Below are positions 15,494-18,816 of a stretch of 18,816 bases of DNA, one piece after another. Location: positions 1 through 18,816 of the forward strand of contig DAWL01000051.1 in NCBI GenBank assembly GCA_002505935.1. The letters run 5' to 3'. Position 1 is the stretch's first letter. Each line of letters starts with the position of its first letter. Below the pieces are notes generated by a model, which had not been told where the DNA came from, made no database searches, and was given only the letters and a program-made list of their open reading frames with translations. The position numbers and the translations under genes were made by a program. This DNA is from Euryarchaeota archaeon UBA226 (GTDB lineage Archaea; Thermoplasmatota; Poseidoniia; Poseidoniales; Poseidoniaceae).

Positions 15494-17275
15494 TCATGTA
15501 TTCGGCGTGGATTCAGCAACAAGTGGGTCGCTATCTGCAAGTGCTTCTTCAGTATCTGTGAATCCGTCTCCGTCGCTATCAACTTCGTTGATATTTGTTC
15601 CATATACTTCTTGTTCGGAATAATCTGAGAGTCCGTCTCCATCGCTATCTTCTGCACCTGCTGCTGAGAGGCAAAGGTACGTGGTGCGGTTGTTGATATC
15701 TTGCTTCTCAATCAGTCTTCCAAGCCAAGGCTGGCTGTGATTCATCGCTTGCAAAGATAGATTCTGTAGGTTCTGAGTTTCAGCACATACCCTATCAGAT
15801 GTTCCCGGTCGAACAATCCAAGTTTCTCCTGAACCATTAGCATCGATCATGGTGCCATCAATATACACGAGATTGTTCTTTGAATAACCCCAAATCGTGA
15901 CATCGCTGTCCCAAGACAAAGTTTCAGGTGCGATTGGATCTCCTTGTGCAGTCCATTGTTTGGCAACTAAATTCAGGCTTCCATAGGCAGGATTCCAACC
16001 GACACTAACAGTCATCTCTAGGCGTTGTCCTTCCTCAATCCATTGCTGTCTTGAAGATTGAAATTCAACATACACACTTACCTTGTCATCTCTCCACGAT
16101 TTTGCGTCTCTTACAGATGCGGAATCATCCTCAGGGGATAGTGACTCAGCGAGGTAACCTGTAACATTCCATTCCTTTGATTCGTCGTCGATGTATTGTG
16201 CCGGATATGTCACAATCTGATACAACAGGTCTTCCACTCCAATTATTGGTTCGCTGCTGGCTTCTCCACCATCATCGATGCAGACATCATCGATTGCTGA
16301 TGACCAGACGAGTCTACCGGTCCAAGTTCCATCTACGCCGTCGAATGTCGAGGCATTATCTTCCAAAAGTCGGCCTCCAGGTAAGATGCAAATCTTCTGA
16401 TGGCTAGCCGGCCCTTGAATCCACCATGAACCGGATTCATCTTGCGATGGAATACCATCGATCTGAACGAGTTTATTCATCTCGTAGCCCCATGTGTCTC
16501 TCTCATTCCAATCAAGTTCTGCCAGAGTGGGGATTACCGTGTAATCAACCATTATTTCTGGACCTTGAGTATACATGACATAGCGGAATTCACGCTCTTC
16601 AAAACGTACCTGTCCCTGAACTGTTATCTTGGAACCCGCTTCAATCCATGTTCCACTGGAACTGGAGATGAACAATCGCAATTGATGTTTTGAATTGGCA
16701 TAATTAGGGTGGTCTGCGATGTATGCTGAAGTCCAAACAGTATCCGGATGTACGGTTTTGGTAATGTATCCCTCTACGGTTATTGTTTGATTGAGGTATG
16801 GTTCGGCATCCTGTCCAATCAATGCTAGAGGCACTTCTTCGGTTTCGGCTACATCAGAAGCTTTCCACTGAATTGCACCATTACCTAAGGACTGAATCCA
16901 GAATCGCCCTTCCCATTGGCGTACATCTCCCACCGCTGAAATGGTTGAACCGATGGTTGGAACATCTCCGAATTTGAACCACCTCACCTCTGCGACTCCA
17001 GTATCATCCTGTACGATGATGTCCAATCTTTGGGAACCATCTGAATATGGGTCCTCTACCCAAGATACCATTTTTCCTTCGATGCGCACGACTTCATTCT
17101 CGTGTTCGTGCAATTCCCCAATCATAACCCTGTCAGGTTCCCTGCTGACTGCATAGAAATTCAGGGCGGCAACCAGTAACACAGAGAAGAAGAACATCGG
17201 CCATAACTTGCCATCTGCCCCTGACAAGAATACTTTGCTACTGCTCCATTCAGCGGGAGCCTGTTCCTCGCCCAT
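15494..17275 (-). CDS. Membrane-anchored protein with OB-fold-like domains, an internal duplication and C-terminal calcium-binding repeats
   Basis: Numbering is from the ATG at 17275 (593 residues). There is one N-terminal helix (about 24-44) and no other membrane segment, so most of the protein should lie outside the cell. An OB-like segment at about 51-139 has the pattern of a tRNA_anti/NAMP-type OB fold (VVRIEGKMVSW ... VQDDTGVAEVRWF ... ISAVGDVRQWEGRFWIQ). Residues 158-339 and 359-543 then form two related units. Each has a second OB-like stretch (TVEGYI/NVTGYL ... WIEAG/WIEEG) and a WGY module (WGYEMNKLVQIDG versus WGYSKNNLVYIDG) with a matching Cys pair (C296/C332; C497/C535). Two DSDGDG loops end the protein. 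The frame is open to a TTG at 17323; I chose 17275 because of GAGGGG three bases upstream and a normal signal-anchor. It binds an unknown ligand, possibly nucleic acid. Confidence 0.78.
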   Translation of the reverse strand: MGEEQAPAEWSSSKVFLSGADGKLWPMFFFSVLLVAALNFYAVSREPDRVMIGELHEHENEVVRIEGKMVSWVEDPYSDGSQRLDIIVQDDTGVAEVRWFKFGDVPTIGSTISAVGDVRQWEGRFWIQSLGNGAIQWKASDVAETEEVPLALIGQDAEPYLNQTITVEGYITKTVHPDTVWTSAYIADHPNYANSKHQLRLFISSSSGTWIEAGSKITVQGQVRFEEREFRYVMYTQGPEIMVDYTVIPTLAELDWNERDTWGYEMNKLVQIDGIPSQDESGSWWIQGPASHQKICILPGGRLLEDNASTFDGVDGTWTGRLVWSSAIDDVCIDDGGEASSEPIIGVEDLLYQIVTYPAQYIDDESKEWNVTGYLAESLSPEDDSASVRDAKSWRDDKVSVYVEFQSSRQQWIEEGQRLEMTVSVGWNPAYGSLNLVAKQWTAQGDPIAPETLSWDSDVTIWGYSKNNLVYIDGTMIDANGSGETWIVRPGTSDRVCAETQNLQNLSLQAMNHSQPWLGRLIEKQDINNRTTYLCLSAAGAEDSDGDGLSDYSEQEVYGTNINEVDSDGDGFTDTEEALADSDPLVAESTPNT

Positions 17276-17391
17276 GTCCCCTCGAGGTATCGGTTGACTT
17301 TTGATATACGCGTTGCCATTCAAATATGTTCAAGAGTGACATGCGGGGGTTTGAAGTCATTCAGCGAGGCCCAGCCAGTTGAGGGGTAGCC
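17276..17391. promoter_or_regulatory. Divergent promoter region between the OB-like gene and the HD phosphohydrolase
   Basis: These 116 bases separate two divergently transcribed genes. A/T-rich blocks that could serve as archaeal TATA boxes are TTTTGATATACG (17299-17310), placed about 25 bases before the - strand start at 17275, and CAAATATG (17321-17328), which could drive the + strand gene. The HD gene has GAGGGG at 17381-17386 before its GTG. No operator-like repeat is evident. Confidence 0.4.
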
Positions 17392-18690
17392 GTGCGAGAC
17401 AGGGTGATTCGCGATGAAATACATCGTGATATTCTAGTTCCAGCGCATATTGCTCGTATTATCGATACCCGCGAAATGCAGAGATTGCGATTCATTCAGC
17501 AATTATCAACATGTTACTACGTATTCCCTGCTGCTAATCATAGTAGATTCATCCATTGCCTCGGTGCCTATCACTTAGCGGGCAAACTTTGTGCACAGTT
17601 GCAGGCGATTCATCCTGGGCGCCTTAGTGATTCAGATGCTGAACTGGTACAGGTGGCTGCACTACTACATGACATAGGGCACCCTCCTTATTCCCATCTA
17701 CTAGAGACTCCTGAGGTCTTCGCAACATTCCATTCCCATGAGAAATGGGGAGCATTGATGCTAGAATCAAGTGAAACCGAAGTCGGCGCTGCGACAAGAG
17801 AGGTTCTTGGAGAAGAGAGGTTTGGTCGTTTGTTGGCCATAATGAATGGGGAGAAGGAACACGATGGTAAGGAGATTGAACCCTTCCTCAAAGAGATGGT
17901 TTCCAGTCAATTGGATGTTGACAGAATGGATTATCTCCTCAGAGATCAGGCGAATAGTGGGGCTCAGATAGGTGGATTCGATGTGGATCGTGTCCTTAGA
18001 GCCATGCGCGTTGATGATGAAGGTCATCTATACATCATGAATTGGGGCCTTCCCGCTATCGAGGCATATTTGGTGTGCCGCTTCCACATGTACCAACAGG
18101 TCTACTTCCACAAGGTGAACCTACTTACTCAGTCATATCTGATTCGTATGTTGAAGAGGGCTCGAGAATTGCATGAACTTGGGGAACTGAAACTGGACAA
18201 AGGATTGCGTAGTATGTTGGCCGATGAGAATCTTAGCGTTGCAGAATACAGTAGGTTGACAGATGCAGATGTTCAGTTGGGAATGATGCGATGGTCCGAT
18301 CATTCTGATGATGAGTTGTCTTCCTTAGCAGCAAGACTGTTATCGCGCAGAGAATTCCACAAGTCATTGAGGATAGAAGGATTGTCGGCAGAGATGGCTG
18401 AGCGTTTGTCAGGTCCGCTGGGAAGGCTGGTTGCAGAAGCGGGTTTTGATGCGAAAGATGATGTCATAACCGCATCTATCTCCAAGCGTGGATATCTTCC
18501 CTACAGCGAGGGAATTATGCTTCAAGATGGCAGGGATGTTAGTCAGGCCAGCCCGCTGGTCTTGTCATTAGTCGAACCCGATCAGCGCGTTCATGTGTTT
18601 GTTCCAGAATCGGTTAGGGATAAGGCTGAAGCCGTAGCAAGGGATATCGTAAGGCCATATCAGAGTAGCCTTGCACAATTCGAGGATTGA
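17392..18690 (+). CDS. HD-domain phosphohydrolase (SAMHD1/dNTPase-like, COG1078)
   Basis: This is a 432-residue cytoplasmic metal-dependent phosphohydrolase. The HD set is His55 (RFIHCLGAYHLAG), His93-Asp94 (LLHDIGHPPYSH) and the distal Asp in SSQLDVDRMDYLLRD (Asp175/Asp177). The SSQLDVDRMDYLLRDQANSG segment is the hallmark shared with SAMHD1-type dNTP triphosphohydrolases, so hydrolysis of dNTPs or related nucleotides is the likely activity, though many archaeal and bacterial relatives are uncharacterised. A helical C-terminal half contains FHMYQQVYFHK (231-241), typical of the group. The start is GTG at 17392 with GAGGGG five bases upstream. The gene stands alone on the + strand, divergent from the OB-like gene, and is followed 49 bases later by a tRNA. 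The family is clear; the substrate is inferred. Confidence 0.9.
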   Translation: MRDRVIRDEIHRDILVPAHIARIIDTREMQRLRFIQQLSTCYYVFPAANHSRFIHCLGAYHLAGKLCAQLQAIHPGRLSDSDAELVQVAALLHDIGHPPYSHLLETPEVFATFHSHEKWGALMLESSETEVGAATREVLGEERFGRLLAIMNGEKEHDGKEIEPFLKEMVSSQLDVDRMDYLLRDQANSGAQIGGFDVDRVLRAMRVDDEGHLYIMNWGLPAIEAYLVCRFHMYQQVYFHKVNLLTQSYLIRMLKRARELHELGELKLDKGLRSMLADENLSVAEYSRLTDADVQLGMMRWSDHSDDELSSLAARLLSRREFHKSLRIEGLSAEMAERLSGPLGRLVAEAGFDAKDDVITASISKRGYLPYSEGIMLQDGRDVSQASPLVLSLVEPDQRVHVFVPESVRDKAEAVARDIVRPYQSSLAQFED

Positions 18691-18739
18691 GGTGGAAACA
18701 GCGAAATCCTTGTCATCCTGATGCACCGGCCAAGCATGA

Positions 18740-18814
18740 GGGCCTGTAGCTTAGTCTGGTCAGAGCCCCCGGCTCATAACCGGGTGGCCGTCGGTTCGAA
18801 TCCGGCCAGGCCCA
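18740..18814 (+). tRNA. tRNA with CAT anticodon (elongator Met, or Ile2)
   Basis: This is a 75-base cloverleaf. The acceptor stem is GGGCCTG with CAGGCCC and discriminator A. The D-stem GCTT pairs with GAGC, the anticodon stem CCCGG/CCGGG encloses CTCATAA, and the T-arm is GTCGG-TTCGAAT-CCGGC. The anticodon is CAT. It is not the archaeal initiator, because base pair 1-72 is G-C and the anticodon stem lacks the three consecutive G-C pairs GGG/CCC. A modified-C isoleucine tRNA (Ile2, agmatidine) cannot be excluded from sequence. No CCA is encoded; the window ends two bases later. Confidence 0.93.
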
Positions 18815-18816
18815 CT

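Noticed and set aside
17276..17323. TTG start for the OB-like protein, giving 16 more residues.
   Set aside because: The ATG at 17275 has GAGGGG upstream and places a normal signal-anchor helix near the N-terminus; the extension looks unrelated to export. It is not fully excluded.
18740..18816. The tRNA at the window edge as the attachment site of an integrated element.
   Set aside because: No integrase, no repeated 3' tRNA fragment and no shift in base composition is visible in the window.

Overview
The window looks like a stretch of chromosome from a marine planktonic archaeon, most likely Thermoplasmatota of the Marine Group II/III type (Poseidoniales-like). The evidence is a stand-alone GMP synthetase ATPase subunit (split GMP synthase, the archaeal arrangement), an archaeal-style PurE, tRNA genes without an encoded CCA, moderate G+C, very tight gene packing, and several large secreted proteins anchored to the membrane. 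This placement comes from reading the proteins, not from a database search.

Layout. On the + strand, 1-3646 holds the C-terminal end of glycine dehydrogenase subunit 2 (gcvPB), a tryptophan-rich four-helix membrane protein of unknown function, a small basic protein of unknown function, purE, and the GMP synthase PP-ATPase subunit (guaAB). guaAB converges with the next gene with no intergenic base. From 3647 to 17275 everything is on the - strand. In order of transcription, right to left, it holds: a membrane-anchored protein with OB-like domains; a TctA-family membrane protein; a giant 1719-residue surface protein with lamin-tail domains, a two-HKD phospholipase D/nuclease module and calcium-binding repeats; an isopenicillin-N-synthase-like Fe(II)/2-oxoglutarate dioxygenase; thymidine phosphorylase; tRNA-Asn; and a membrane-anchored subtilisin-like protease. 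At the right end an HD-domain phosphohydrolase (+) is transcribed divergently from the OB-like gene, and a CAT-anticodon tRNA closes the window.

How the genes may work together. The OB-like, TctA and giant genes are translationally coupled: the first junction has a Shine-Dalgarno on the stop codon, the second a TGATG overlap. A 77-base gap separates them from the dioxygenase and thymidine phosphorylase, which are also coupled. One hypothesis is a surface system that captures and cuts an extracellular polymer, possibly DNA (OB-like domains, lamin-tail domains, PLD-family nuclease), followed by use of the released thymidine (thymidine phosphorylase, then a dioxygenase that could oxidise thymine). 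The individual domain calls are fairly secure. The substrate and the pathway linkage are inference. The HD phosphohydrolase, often dNTP-directed in this family, fits a nucleotide theme but is not part of the same transcript.
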